DNA from: Mytilus trossulus
Taxonomy: Eukaryota > Mollusca > Bivalvia > Mytilida > Mytilidae
Length of the DNA: 64,000 nt
NCBI RefSeq assembly: GCF_036588685.1
Contig: NC_086373.1
Location: forward strand, 4,588,001 to 4,652,000
Reading direction: 5' to 3'
Positions within the stretch are counted from its first letter, which is position 1, and each line of letters begins with the position of its first letter. The position numbers were made by a program, and so were the translations under genes. A model generated the notes under the pieces. The model saw only the letters and a program-made list of their open reading frames with translations. It ran no database searches and was not told the DNA's origin. Shown here piece by piece: positions 12,701 through 24,000 of this stretch.

Positions 12701-15700
12701 TGTCTTCCTAATTCACACTTCACTGCCATATTTGAACTTCTCTTGTGAACTCCTAAAATATTTTAACAAAATTTATTATGAATTTTTTCAAAAGGTAATT
12801 TATCAATATTTGAGTCTTTTATATTGTAGTCACTAATCCATATTTCAGATCCATAAGTACTTATGGGTTTTATAAGAGTATCAAAAAGTTTTAATTTTAG
12901 TTTATGATCTATAGTATTGAATCCAAATGTCTTAGAATGCAGAGAAAAAAGTGCCTTTAGGCTTTGTTTGTATAAGTGTTCTGCAGCATGTTTAAAATTT
13001 CCATTAAAGTAAATGATAATAACCAGATATTTATATTTCTCAACAATTTCAATTTCTTTGTTATCATAAAAAAATTTAAACTTTTTAAAATCTTTTTTAC
13101 CTTTACTGAAGATCATAATTTAGTTTTATTTAAATTGACATTTAGCTTCCAACTATCACAGTATGTTTTTAGAGAATTTAAACAGGATTTGAATAAGAGA
13201 GCTTTAAAAAAAATATCGGAATCATTAAATTGGTTAATGCTTGATATTTAGTTGTTTATATCTATTGATCTATTAATAAGAAGGATTGCAACACAGACAT
13301 TGCAACAACTTATAGTAATCCTCTTTATGTCATTATTTGTCTGCTACATTGAGATGTTGAGATTGGATAGAAACAAATCTCACAACTTCACAGACTAACT
13401 TGTCATACTTATTGCGTTCTGTTCTGTGTGTTAACTAATGAATGTCTTCTGGTTTGCGAAGATGTTTTGTTACTTACTCTCCGTGAGGAATTATTCTTTT
13501 TGTATTTTTATAATTTAAAATTAAATTTACTAGTTCGAGTTCGAGAGCTGATAACATTTTTCTATCATTCTTTTTTGATATGTTTTTTCAAATATTAGTC
13601 AGTTTGATTTGAAGGATTCAATATCACTATTGCTGTTGGTGTTCAAAATGCTATTGAATTTCATTTTTTTTTTGGTAAAATGTTCACTCCTCCCCCAATT
13701 ATATAACAAAAACTAATTGCTTTGCAGTGTGTGCATACTGAACAACAACATTTACTCTCGCGGCACTGTAATCCATGTGTAACGATATTCTGCAAATAAA
13801 AATGAAATATAAGTCCTAATTATCACTATAAACCTACCTGGATTGAATTTATCTGTACATGTCTTGTAGCTACCATGTTTGCATTTACAATCTGGGCCCC
13901 ATCGGTCATTTGTAACAACAGTATCCTTCATTGGACTGTAAGTAAATAAGTAAAAAATAGATAACAGAAATCTAAAAAAAAATTGACTGGCTCAGTGGGT
14001 TATCGCACTGACTGTCACGCAGGCGACCGGGGTTCGAAACCCGGTGTTGACTATATAAATTTGTAGAGTAGAAACATGCTCTCCAGTTACACAGATATCC
14101 CAAGCATAACAAATATGTTGTCAATAAAAAATCATGCATCTTAGTAATGTCATTTTCAGAGAATTTGATGTTTGAATCATTGAGTGTTGGATTTAGTTTA
14201 AAAAATATAACTCACACCCTCCTAATTAACTCATAGATACCAGGATCAAAATTTTATAAGACAACATGTTTATTTCTACGTGATTTATTATGTAACAAAT
14301 GGACGTATTGAACATTATATAGTTTGTGGGTAGGAGGCGATTTTCTTGGTTAACCTTCACCAGGAACGCTGAAACCCAAACATTTGAAGAAATAATGCTC
14401 ATGATAGATACCAGGATTGAAGTTTTTTGCGTCATACGTGCATTGAGACGATAGTGATGTATAAAGATGCTATACAATCTCATTAATCTGAAAAAACAAG
14501 GTTAAAAACGGTGACTCAGAAAAATGAATTGTTCGCAGAAAAATAGTGTGGCAAAAATATTTCACAATAACCAATGAGAAGTAAAGAATAAACAATACCT
14601 TTCATTGAACAACCAAGCAAGGAATTCTTTAGCAGTCCAGTATGAGGAAGGTCCCATATCATCAACCATATCAGCCCATACAATGTCAGGTTTATAATTA
14701 CGTACAAGTTCATACAGGTCTGGCATGGTTTTTGTCTACAAAACATGAAAGATTGGCTTGATATAACGATATTTTTTATAAATTGAAACAAAATGATTGA
14801 TATTGAGTTAATTAACAAAGATTGGCGTTGCAAGGGTTTGTAATTCGATTGAAAAAAGAAACAATTGACATGCCAGTATGGAAGCATTACTATGATGACA
14901 ATATTTTAGACTGTAAATTGATGGAGAGCTTGCTTTATTCCGTCCCAGTACTTAAAATCGTATAATAGATAAACAATGCATGAGGTTGTAAAGTTTGATT
15001 CGTGTCTTTTTGTGCTTCCTTGTTACATATTTTCATAGTGATTTTATATAACGCAATATTCACTGGTGTACAATTTTTTCACATTTTTGCCTATAATGTC
15101 TGTTTGTTTTGTTAACGCATTGTCATTCTATTGGAATTTGATTCGACTGTCATACAAGTAATAGGTTTAGCTAGCTAACAATTCAAACCACGATTTCCTA
15201 CATAAGAAAATGCCTGTATCAATTCAGGAATATGACAGCTGTTATCCATTCGTTTGATGTGTTTGAGCTTTTGATTTTGTCATTTGATTAGGGACTTTCC
15301 GTTCTGAATTTTCCTCGGAGTTCATTTTTTTTTGTGATTTTTCTTTTTGCTAGTAGAAATGCAAATTTGTTTGTTTAACAACCCAGATACATATCTTGCT
15401 TAATGAAATAAACGCCTACGTTGTATGCACTTCATTAATGCTTATTTTATAACACATCAATCTTATATCCGCAAATCAAACAATACTGGAACATACCTTT
15501 ACAAAATTTTGGGTTGTAAAATTCGACTCCTTATCTTTAAGATAAAGTGGATTGAACCATTCTGAAAGGCAGTAGTATGTTCCAAACTTTATATCCGTTC
15601 TGTTTCGTATCGCTTCAGCCAAATCGCCTAAAAATAACAAATAAATAAAATTGAGAATGGAAATGGGGAATGTGTCAAAGAGACAACAACCCGACCAAAA

Positions 15701-18700
15701 TAAAAAAATACAAAAGTCTTATTGTCAGCGTTTTACTTTATATCGTTTGCGCTAGGATTTTGATCTTTAAAACTATAGTTCAGATTTATACTTTATATCT
15801 TCAGTGTTGGACTTTACATCTTGAGTGTTGTAAGGGTTATTATCTTACCTCCTATACATTTCTAGGAATATGATTGGTTGAAAGCAACCGCATTGAGTCG
15901 TGTTTATTCAATATTCGGTTAGTAGGGTTCCATGTTAGGTTACTAAGCGGACTTATTACTTACAAGATTAGTAAACCTTTTAGTAGTAGTATGTATCTTT
16001 ATACAAACAGTATATAAAAAAGAAGATGTGGTATGATTGCCAATGAGACAACTATCCACAAAGACCAAAATGACACAAACATTAACAATTATAGGTCACC
16101 GTACGGCTAGCACGGTTTCAGGAAACATCTTAAACATTTTCAACAAACGATGAAATTGATAATGAATGATTTAAATTAATTCATCAAATACATTTAAAGC
16201 TAACAATTTGTTATTGTTGACATTTATTTTGTATAGACCAATGGAAGTAGGTTCATAATATCCTATCACATGTAGGACATACTAACTTAGACTTATAGAC
16301 ATGTTTTCTGGTTATACAATAAAGTAGTGTTTACTTACCAACAATGTCTCTGTTAGGTCCTACTGCTTTTGAATTCCAATTAAAAGAATGAGACGACGGC
16401 CAGTTGGGGAATCCTCCACCATGTTTAGTCGTAAAAACGACATATCTAAAAATTGCAAAAAAAAGAGGATTTTTACCTTGGATTTAAACAATATCACAGT
16501 TTAATATTTTTTCTTCTCTTATATTTGATGTGTTTCCCTCAGTTTAAGTTTGTAACCCAGTTTGGTTTTTCTGAATCGATTTATGAATTTCGAATAGCGG
16601 TATACTACTGTTGCCTTCAATTTTTTTTCAAATAACGTCTACGACGGATATGTTCCAATTGTAGTTACAACAAACCAGTCCCATTTTCTCCGATTGTGAA
16701 CTACCGTATTAGATTTATCATCGGATGTGTACGTACACCAACAACATGACGAGTGCCACCTGTAAGGGGTTCGTTTTGCTGATTCTTAAATTTTCTGTTC
16801 TTATGTCATGTATACTGTTGGTCTTTTTCTTTTTAGCAATAGCGTTGACAGCTGTCTGCCTTAATAAGTTGCAGTTTTGTAAAAACAGTAAAAATAAAAT
16901 GAACAACAAATATAACACCTTTCCCCCAAAAGAACAATAATAAAACCCGCGGAAGTTACAGCAAAGCATGTTGATAGCATTATGTATTTATTTATTAAAC
17001 TGCATGGCAATTTGAATCTTAAATACAAGATCACCAAGTATGCAGACTTAAATATAATTGTCAATGAACATATATGCACAAAAGACCAAAAACCCTATTA
17101 CCCGGTTAACAAAAGGAGAAACAAACCAACCGAGAAAAAAATAACGGCCAAGTTTAAGCTAACAATACTAATGATGAATAATTATAACAAACGGTAACCA
17201 ACGACTACATGCGCCATTGGCCACAATACTTAAGGGGGCTCCTGGGTATAAATCTTTTCGCTATATTTTTTTTATAAATGAACTTTATCATATACTTAAA
17301 AGAAAAATGAAATAAAAAGATGGGGTCACCGTTCATTTAAGCTCACAATCTACCTCTGGAAGAAGCATACATTTTGGTAAATGTCCTTTTTTAATGTTGA
17401 ACTATTAGGAGAAATAGATGTAATATCGAAATAAAAAAAAAATAATTACTGAAATTGCTTAAATTTTACAATTATTTAGTTTATGTACAGCTCATTTGGA
17501 AACAGTTTTAAAAAATATAGGTCACTGATAAGTTAAAAAAAGATATTTCTAATATAATTTAAAAAAATGGCATTTTTGCACCAAAGGGAGATAATTTTGA
17601 GCTTTTTCAGCGATATAAACATTTTAAAAGTCATCTAGGACCAAACCAAATCATTTTTTTGGGTTGATTTTTGTACCATATCATAATAATAAGTAATAAC
17701 TAAAAGTGTATTAAATAAAACTTGAAATGAAAAAATAAAGGTTTAGTTTTTTGCTGAAACTTTTGTACCCAGGAGCCACCTTAATGAATATCACCAGACC
17801 AACATGTTTGAAACTTGGACATTTTTGTAAATAGCAGTGAAATAAAAACTTTGACATTTCCGGATTATCTAAGGACTTAAATTATTTTCACAGAAATAAA
17901 GAAACATACATTTATTTTATTCCCAAAACCATTATACAACGATTTTCAAGTTTTCATACAACATTTTGAAAGCAAACTTTACAAACAACTGACATTGGCT
18001 ATTTTGTAATATGTATTATTTTAAACGTTTTGATTGGTCTAACTGTATGCTATTTTGTAAAATCAAATATTTCCTCCAGCCCAGACCATTAGTGCCAAAA
18101 AAGTCATATATACAACATTTTGGAAGCCCAGCGAGGTTATATAAATAATATAACAAAAATCTATCTTAAAATGTAACGTATTCAAGAATGTATATATATT
18201 TTATACTTTTTCACTCTTTTGGTCTTTTGGAAAATGTTGTTTGTGCTGTTTTTAGACCCTTCTACAACGAAATTTGTTTGACATGCACACGTATAAAAAT
18301 TGCGGTTTTTATCCAACGCAGTCATAGGTTTGAACGTAGTTTTCAATTTAGACTCGTTTATATTTTTTGTTTGGGCATGTATCATATTTTCCCTCCGGTT
18401 TATATGATCCGTTCATCCTATATATTGACTCTTAAAATTCAAGAGTTAATCTAAAAATGAGGGTACTTTCTCTAAAAATGAGGGTGCTTTTTATATGGCC
18501 TTCCAAATACCGTTTCGATCCCTAACATCACTGAAGAGACATTTATTGTCGAAATCCGGATATGGTGTACTAAAGAAATATTGACACCGAATGATGGTGG
18601 CACAACATCCTTTCCACAAGTTAACAATTTTTTTTTCTTTCTGTGACGTATTAAATTTATAATAAGATCCATTTTGTTACAACCTGTGATCAATTTTATT

Positions 18701-21700
18701 TGGCAATCGCCAATGGCAGTCAGCAGGGTTAAAGAACATCAGTTGTTCGACCTGTTAGTCAAATGCGTTTTGTTTAAATATACTTTTTCACTCTTTTGGT
18801 CTTTTGGAAAATGTTGTTTGTGCTGTTTTTAGACCCTTCTACAACGAAATTTGTTTGACATGCACACGTATAAAAATTGCGGTTTTTATCCAACGCAGTC
18901 ATAGGTTTGAACGTAGTTTTCAATTTAGACTCGTTTATATTTTTTGTTTGGGCATGTATCATATTTTCCCTCCGGTTTATATGATCCGTTCATCCTATAT
19001 ATTGACTCTTAAAATTCAAGAGTTAATCTAAAAATGAGGGTACTTTCTCTAAAAATGAGGGTGCTTTTTATATGGCCTTCCAAATACCGTTTCGATCCCT
19101 AACATCACTGAAGAGACATTTATTGTCGAAATCCGGATATGGTGTACTAAAGAAATATTGACACCGAATGATGGTGGCACAACATCCTTTCCACAAGTTA
19201 ACAATTTTTTTTTCTTTCTGTGACGTATTAAATTTATAATAAGATCCATTTTGTTACAACCTGTGATCAATTTTATTTGGCAATCGCCAATGGCAGTCAG
19301 CAGGGTTAAAGAACATCAGTTGTTCGACCTGTTAGTCAAATGCGTTTTGTTTAAATATACTTTTTCACTCTTTTGGTCTTTTGGAAAATGTTGTTTGTGC
19401 TGTTTTTAGACCCTTCTACAACGAAATTTGTTTGACATGCACACGTATAAAAATTGCGGTTTTTATCCAACGCAGTCATAGGTTTGAACGTAGTTTTCAA
19501 TTTAGACTCGTTTATATTTTTTGTTTGGGCATGTATCATATTTTCCCTCCGGTTTATATGATCCGTTCATCCTATATATTGACTCTTAAAATTCAAGAGT
19601 TAATCTAAAAATGAGGGTACTTTCTCTAAAAATGAGGGTGCTTTTTATATGGCCTTCCAAATACCGTTTCGATCCCTAACATCACTGAAGAGACATTTAT
19701 TGTCGAAATCCGGATATGGTGTACTAAAGAAATATTGACACCGAATGATGGTGGCACAACATCCTTTCCACAAGTTAACAATTTTTTTTTCTTTCTGTGA
19801 CGTATTAAATTTATAATAAGATCCATTTTGTTACAACCTGTGATCAATTTTATTTGGCAATCGCCAATGGCAGTCAGCAGGGTTAAAGAACATCAGTTGT
19901 TCGACCTGTTAGTCAAATGCGTTTTGTTTAAATATACTTTTTCACTCTTTTGGTCTTTTGGAAAATGTTGTTTGTGCTGTTTTTAGACCCTTCTACAACG
20001 AAATTTGTTTGACATGCACACGTATAAAAATTGCGGTTTTTATCCAACGCAGTCATAGGTTTGAACGTAGTTTTCAATTTAGACTCGTTTATATTTTTTG
20101 TTTGGGCATGTATCATATTTTCCCTCCGGTTTATATGATCCGTTCATCCTATATATTGACTCTTAAAATTCAAGAGTTAATCTAAAAATGAGGGTACTTT
20201 CTCTAAAAATGAGGGTGCTTTTTATATGGCCTTCCAAATACCGTTTCGATCCCTAACATCACTGAAGAGACATTTATTATCGAAATCCGGATATGGTGTA
20301 CTAAAGAAATATTGACACCGAATGTTTGTGGCACAACATCCTGTCCACAAGTTAACAATTTTTTTTTTCTGTGACGTATGAAATTTATAATAAGATCCAT
20401 TTTGTTACAACCTGTGATCACTTTTATTTGGCAATCGCCAATGGCAGTCAGCAGGGTTAAAGAACATCAGTTGTTCGACCTGTTAGTCAAATGCGTTTGG
20501 TTTAAATATACTTTTTCACTCTTTTGGTCTTTTGGAAAATGTTGTTTGTGCTGTTTTTAGACCCTTCTACAACGAAATTTGTTTGACATGCACACGTATA
20601 AGGCCGTGTTCATACCAAACGCCGTGTACAGTAAACATGTTTACAATTAGTTTACCGTAATATACACTGGTTTTACATTACATTTGTTCACATCTATACA
20701 CCTTGTTTAGCTACCTGTACATAAGATTTGTTCACACTTGTAAACTATATGTCATTTAAATGTTAAATACGTAGAACTGAATTCAAAGTTTTCGGACATT
20801 TTTTCTAGCGGTTAGAGAACGATCATTTGACTTCAAAAGGGGGGGGGGGGGGGGTGGAAATATTCCGATCCCCAATTTGATAAAAAAAAAAATCTGTTCA
20901 TACAAATGATAAAAAAAATTATTCTGAATCAAGAGTTTCCCCATATACATTATAGTGGTTAATACTGAAAAAAGTATTTGTTCACCAGCATCGAACAAAA
21001 ACCGGAATAAAAACGTACGCGCGGGAAAAAAATCTGACTCAGATAAAAAAATAACTGTCCCCCTTTTTTGAGTTAAGATGTTGCTACTTTATGACAGCCA
21101 TTTTTATAATTTTAGTAGTTTGAATAAACTAGTGACGTCTCGATTACGCATAAAAAAACGTTAGCTGCAGCAGCGTGCCGAGTTACATCCGAAAAAAAGA
21201 TATTAGGGATCACTACATTTTTATCTTTTCTGTTTGTTTCAAATGGTATTTCTTCTCCAAGGAGTATTTGGTTAAGGAATAGGGTAACGTTTTTATTTTA
21301 TTTCAAGTGTTATTTTATGGATCTGAGATACTAGACAAACATCATTTACCTCACACTTTTTTTAGTCATGCATTTATGCGTGAATCGTTGTTTGAGAAAA
21401 GACCAGTCGCGAATATTTCTGTGTACGTCAAGTCGATTCGGGAAGACCTTTTCAAATGAATTAGGCAGCAACTATTTATTTCATTTTTTTGGAGGGGGAG
21501 CGGGGGGGTCGAGGGGTAGGGGGCGTGGGCTATAGATCTTTTCACGAAAAAAATTGATGAAAAGTCGAAATCAAATTTAGCATTGTATAAAGTGGCAACT
21601 GAGGGTGAAAGAAACAAAAAAAAATCATGGCCAAAAACTGGAAACATTATGTTTTGTTTTCAACTATAATAGCCCCCCCCCCCCCGAAAGTCAATTATGG

Positions 21701-23128
21701 GTTCGGCAATGATGCTGCTTAGAGTCTTGATCAGGGGTTAATAAAGTACGTTAAAAAAATTTAACATAAAAAATATCTGTAAAATTAAGACAACAATTTC
21801 TGTAAAGAACTATACTAATAATTATCAAAAATATCAATTTTACTCAAAAATAGTTTCCTCCTTAAATATATACACGATACAGCTAATGTCCTTAATGCCT
21901 AGTTTTGTGTACACTTAACCTAAACAAGGCCTACATTGACTATCGACTGTGTGTAGATAAAACATGATTTAAACTACATGTAAACATTGAGTTTTATCAA
22001 TGGGAACGCAATTGTGTTTAGTTTACGTGTGAGTTACACTAACACAACACCTAATTTAGGTCAATGTGAACACGGCCTAAGATTGCGGTTTTTATCCAAC
22101 GCAGTCATAGGTTTGAACGTAGTTTTCAATTTAGACTCGTTTATATATTATATATATACAACTCGTCTAAACATCAACCCAACAATGTTAGATCTGTAAA
22201 TTTGCTTTCGCAAATTTTTGGTTCTTCCCTCGCCGGGATTCGAACCCATGCTACTGTGATATCGTGACACCAAATCGACTGCACTGCAGCCGTCCCGCTA
22301 GACCACACGACCAACTGGGCTCTCAAAAAAAGAGCTTTCGGTGGCCATATGTTACCTTTCCACGTCAGTTTTAATCTAGCGGCGTATTACAGTACATGAT
22401 ATATAAGGCAAGAAGATGTTATTGTTACAGATCAGCTAAATTATCTATAGTAAAGGATCCTACAAATTAATGTAAGATACAGTCACAGAAAATAATTATA
22501 TTCATAAGTACGTCTGAGTCAGTGACAACCCTACAACAGATGTATCCATCGGATCGCCATCAATGATGGTGATACATGGCTGTGTACATAATGTATATAC
22601 AACTCGTCTAAACATCAACCCAACAATGTTAGATCTGTAAATTTGCTTTCGCAAATTTTTGGTTCTTCCCTCGCCATATATATATATATATGCTATGCTA
22701 TGTATACAACTGATAGCGGTTTTTTTCATCCACATTGATTCGATGATATTTCTGTATTTCCCATATTAAACGTCTTACCCTGCTCCTGATGCTTTAAATA
22801 TATCTGCCCATTCGTCTGGATTGAAGAATTCTGCTGTGAAATCTGCAGCAAAGTCAGCATAGGTAAAATCAGGTCGGTAATTCCTTTTCATAAAATTTAC
22901 AATATCCTGATTTGGGTGTTTTGCTTTCCAGTGTGGCCAAAACCATTCAGAGGAGAAACTTGGAACAGCAAATACACCCCATGTTATGAAAATTCCAAAT
23001 TTGGTTTCGTCATACCATTTTGGTAACGGTCTAGAATCCAAAGACTCCCAATCAGGAGTATATTTTGCATTACTTAAATGCAATCCTATGCAACAAATTA
23101 TAAATATCAACAACCAGTGTATCGCCAT
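9717..23128 (-). CDS. Alpha-L-fucosidase copy B (GH29), complete, 8 exons, altered active site
   Basis: Secreted GH29 alpha-L-fucosidase paralogue of 462 residues. Exons in transcription order: 22779-23128, 16339-16445, 15497-15627, 14599-14735, 13838-13935, 11739-11871, 10602-10772, 9717-9978. I start at 23128 rather than the further upstream in-frame Met at 23200, because [21 protein letters not shown] is a typical signal peptide, the ATG sits in AAAATGG, and the other copies start at the equivalent place. Residues about 22-116 are the N-terminal barrel; the nucleophile Asp is about residue 218 (WADMVDDMG). Three pocket positions differ from the family: IHWG is ITWG (Thr49), KHH is KHG (Gly126), and GDWE is lost. 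Exon 6 uses a GC donor and its acceptor abuts a LINE tail. Intron 1 (16446-22778) is 6.3 kb of repeats. It may be a weakened enzyme or a fucose-binding relative; the intact frame argues against a dead gene. Confidence 0.93.
11881..13255 (-). mobile_element. LINE fragment, 5'-truncated (3' half of ORF2)
   Basis: The minus strand encodes the end of a reverse transcriptase followed by the C-terminal domain of a LINE ORF2, then a short 3' tail made of TTGAAAC repeats at 11881-11893. It lies in intron 5 of fucosidase B, in the same orientation as the gene, and its tail ends within about 10 bases of the exon 6 acceptor. The endonuclease and most of the RT are missing. Clade not assigned (CR1/L2-like by general appearance). 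Confidence 0.85.
12022..13225 (-). pseudogene. Decayed LINE ORF2 C-terminal part
   Basis: Reading from about 13225 downward, a [11 protein letters not shown] block is followed by a one-base frameshift near 13118 and then [11 protein letters not shown]...YKYLVI, the segment after the RT active site. A TAA interrupts at 12763 ([10 protein letters not shown]) and another near 12595. From 12462 to 12022 an open stretch carries [17 protein letters not shown], the Cys-His motif typical of LINE ORF2 C-termini. Two stops and one frameshift show it is dead. Confidence 0.85.
13985..14060 (+). other. tRNA-Asp-like sequence, probably a SINE head or pseudogene
   Basis: GGCTCAGTGGGTTATCGCAC...CTGTCAC (GTC in the anticodon loop)...ACCGGGGTTCGAAACCCGG resembles tRNA-Asp with a good T arm. 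The anticodon stem has mismatches and the acceptor ends do not pair, so I do not call a working tRNA. It lies in intron 4 of fucosidase B. Confidence 0.5.
15126..15352 (-). repeat. Dispersed repeat, family C
   Basis: CGACTGTCATACAAGTAATAGG...CAGGAATATGACAGC...GGGACTTTCCGTTCTGAATTTTCCTCGG, nearly full length, in intron 3 of fucosidase B. Confidence 0.7.
15640..15712 (-). repeat. Dispersed repeat, family B, 3' end
   Basis: AAAATTGAGAATGGAAATGGGGAATGTGTCAAAGAGACAACAACC, the complement of the family B end, in intron 2 of fucosidase B. Confidence 0.6.
16018..16110 (+). repeat. Dispersed repeat, family A (GTGGTATGATTGCCAATGAG)
   Basis: AAGATGTGGTATGATTGCCAATGAGACAAC...ACCAAAATGACACAAAC...TAGGTCACCGTACGGC, in intron 2 of fucosidase B. 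Related copies lie at 24806-24985, 26555-26745, 44885-45058 and 56975-57165. Confidence 0.7.
16490..16615 (+). repeat. Dispersed repeat, family D, partial
   Basis: TTGATGTGTTTCCCTCAGTTTAAGTTTGTAACCCAG and AGCGGTATACTACTGTTGCC. It lies in intron 1 of fucosidase B. Confidence 0.65.
17234..17780. mobile_element. MITE flanked by TTAA
   Basis: Inverted ends GGGGGCTCCTGGGTATAAA (left) and the complement of GGTGGCTCCTGGGTACAAA (right) match at 17 of 19 positions. TTAA flanks both sides (17230-17233 and 17781-17784), as in piggyBac-type insertion; a TTA duplication of Harbinger type cannot be excluded. It is 547 bp, has no coding capacity and sits in intron 1 of fucosidase B. Confidence 0.8.
18525..18568 (+). 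ncRNA. Type I hammerhead ribozyme, tandem unit 1
   Basis: Stem I is ACATCA (18525-18530) with TGGTGT (18563-18568), 6 bp. The core is CTGAAGA (18531-18537; position 7 may be any base). Stem II is GACA (18538-18541) with TGTC (18547-18550) and loop TTTAT, followed by GAAA (18551-18554). Stem III is minimal: A-U and T-A pairs around CCGG. Cleavage is predicted after A18562. All invariant core bases are present. The short stem III suggests a weak monomer that may work better as a dimer, as reported for such ribozymes in other animals. Confidence 0.85.
19102..19145 (+). ncRNA. Type I hammerhead ribozyme, tandem unit 2
   Basis: Same sequence and fold as in unit 1, exactly 577 bases downstream. 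Cleavage is predicted after A19139, giving a 577-nt unit from 18563 to 19139. Confidence 0.85.
19679..19722 (+). ncRNA. Type I hammerhead ribozyme, tandem unit 3
   Basis: Same sequence and fold as in units 1 and 2, again 577 bases on. Cleavage is predicted after A19716. Confidence 0.85.
20256..20299 (+). ncRNA. Hammerhead ribozyme, tandem unit 4, stem II weakened
   Basis: Same layout, but the 3' side of stem II is TATC instead of TGTC, which breaks one of its four pairs. Core CTGAAGA, GAAA and stem I are kept. It is likely less active than units 1-3. Confidence 0.75.
20602..22077. mobile_element. Non-autonomous DNA transposon with TAA target duplication (Harbinger-like)
   Basis: A 1476-bp insertion splits the fifth tandem unit: the unit stops at 20601 and resumes at 22081. 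The ends are inverted repeats GGCCGTGTTCA (20602-20612 and its complement at 22067-22077), flanked by TAA on both sides (20599-20601 and 22078-22080). A 3-bp TAA/TTA duplication and GG-rich ends are typical of PIF/Harbinger elements. Subterminal copies of GTTTAC/GTAAAC occur at both ends. No transposase ORF is present. A G-run lies at 20839-20854. Confidence 0.85.
22155..22330 (-). mobile_element. tRNA-derived SINE, copy 1
   Basis: Minus strand reads GTGGTCTAGCGGGA (A box), then GGGTTCGAATCCC (B box), then a body ending in a hairpin AAATTTGC-TTTC-GCAAATTT. The body (22155-22237) recurs at 22590-22675 without the tRNA head. Confidence 0.7.
22590..22675 (-). mobile_element. tRNA-derived SINE, copy 2 (5'-truncated)
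   Basis: Nearly identical to 22160-22237 (AACTCGTCTAAACATCAACC...TTCCCTCGCC) and followed by a TA microsatellite where the tRNA-like head should be. Confidence 0.65.
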
Positions 23129-23820
23129 TTTACAATTTAAAAGCTCACATGATTTATCACATGTAAAAATAGTCCCTTTATATTGTAATATCTTTTTCAT
23201 TTAAAAATCCATAGAGCGTAGAATTGGTTATATTTCAATCACAATGTTTTCTATACGGGAAGAAACTAATCGATAAATGAATATATTTTTAAGTTATTTC
23301 CTTACTACAGTTTGATCAAAAACTGATAAGTATAAACAAGAAATATACAATTCATTGGTATGAAACATGCAACATGATTCCTTATTTCTAAAGGTATTTA
23401 AATTATAAAAAAAAACAACGGAGAGAATGGGTCATGAGACAAACGCATTCAAATAATATAAATAATAACAATGAATGAATAAACTTTATTGACAGTCGAC
23501 AGAGTTTAGGACTTGTATTTTATCTGGCAAGATTAAACTGACCGTGACCTTATTTCTATGGTTCGTTGGTTAATGTTCAATTTTCGTTATATGCTTTGAT
23601 ATCATCAAATTAGCTAACACTATTGGGTGTATAGTATTAGTATGATTCTAAAATGTACGTGTGCGTGTCTGTCTAGTGGCCTTATTTTCTGGATCATTGA
23701 TAATGTAACATGTTTAACCCCGCCGCACTTTTGCGCCTGTCCCAAGTCAGGAGCCTCTGGCCTTTGTTAGTCTTGTATTATTTTTATTTTAGTTTCTTGT
23801 GTACAATTTGGAAATTAGTA

Positions 23821-24000
23821 TGGCGTTCATTATCACTGAACTAGTATATATTTGTTTAGGGGCCAGCTGAAGGACGCCTCCGGGTGCGGGAATTTCTCGC
23901 TACATTGAAGACCTGTTGGTGACCTTCTGCTGTTGTTTTTTTATTTGGTCGGTTTGTTGTCTCTTTGACACATTCCCCATTTCCATTCTCAATTTTATAT
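23821..24000 (+). repeat. Dispersed repeat, family B
   Basis: CATTATCACTGAACTAG...TTAGGGGCCAGCTGAAGG...GGTTTGTTGTCTCTTTGACAC...CCATTTCCATTCTCAATTTT, a near full-length copy upstream of fucosidase B. Confidence 0.7.

Larger units (their letters stand above)
18202..22145 (+). repeat. 577-bp tandem repeat array with a hammerhead ribozyme in each full unit
   Basis: Units begin at about 18204, 18781, 19358 and 19935 (period 577; the fourth is 574). A fifth partial unit starts at 20509, is split by a MITE at 20602-22077, resumes at 22081 and ends near 22145. Units 1-3 look identical by eye; unit 4 has several substitutions and a shorter T-run. Each full unit carries a type I hammerhead fold on the + strand, a 21-base internal direct repeat (CTAAAAATGAGGGT...), and a hairpin ACTCTT/AAGAGT. 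The array lies in intron 1 of fucosidase B, antisense to that gene. Short ORFs in the unit repeat only because the DNA repeats. Confidence 0.95.

Noticed and set aside
12976-13251. 91-codon + strand ORF
   Set aside because: Antisense shadow of the LINE ORF2 fragment.
13985-14060. Functional tRNA-Asp gene
   Set aside because: Good T arm and GTC in the loop, but the anticodon stem has mismatches and the acceptor ends do not pair.
18188-20185. Repeated ORFs of 75, 73 and 62 codons in the 577-bp array
   Set aside because: They recur only because the DNA unit recurs; they occur on both strands, overlap each other, and have no recognisable domain.
23129-23200. Longer N-terminus for fucosidase B starting at 23200
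   Set aside because: The extra 24 residues would bury the signal peptide, and other copies start at the equivalent of 23128.
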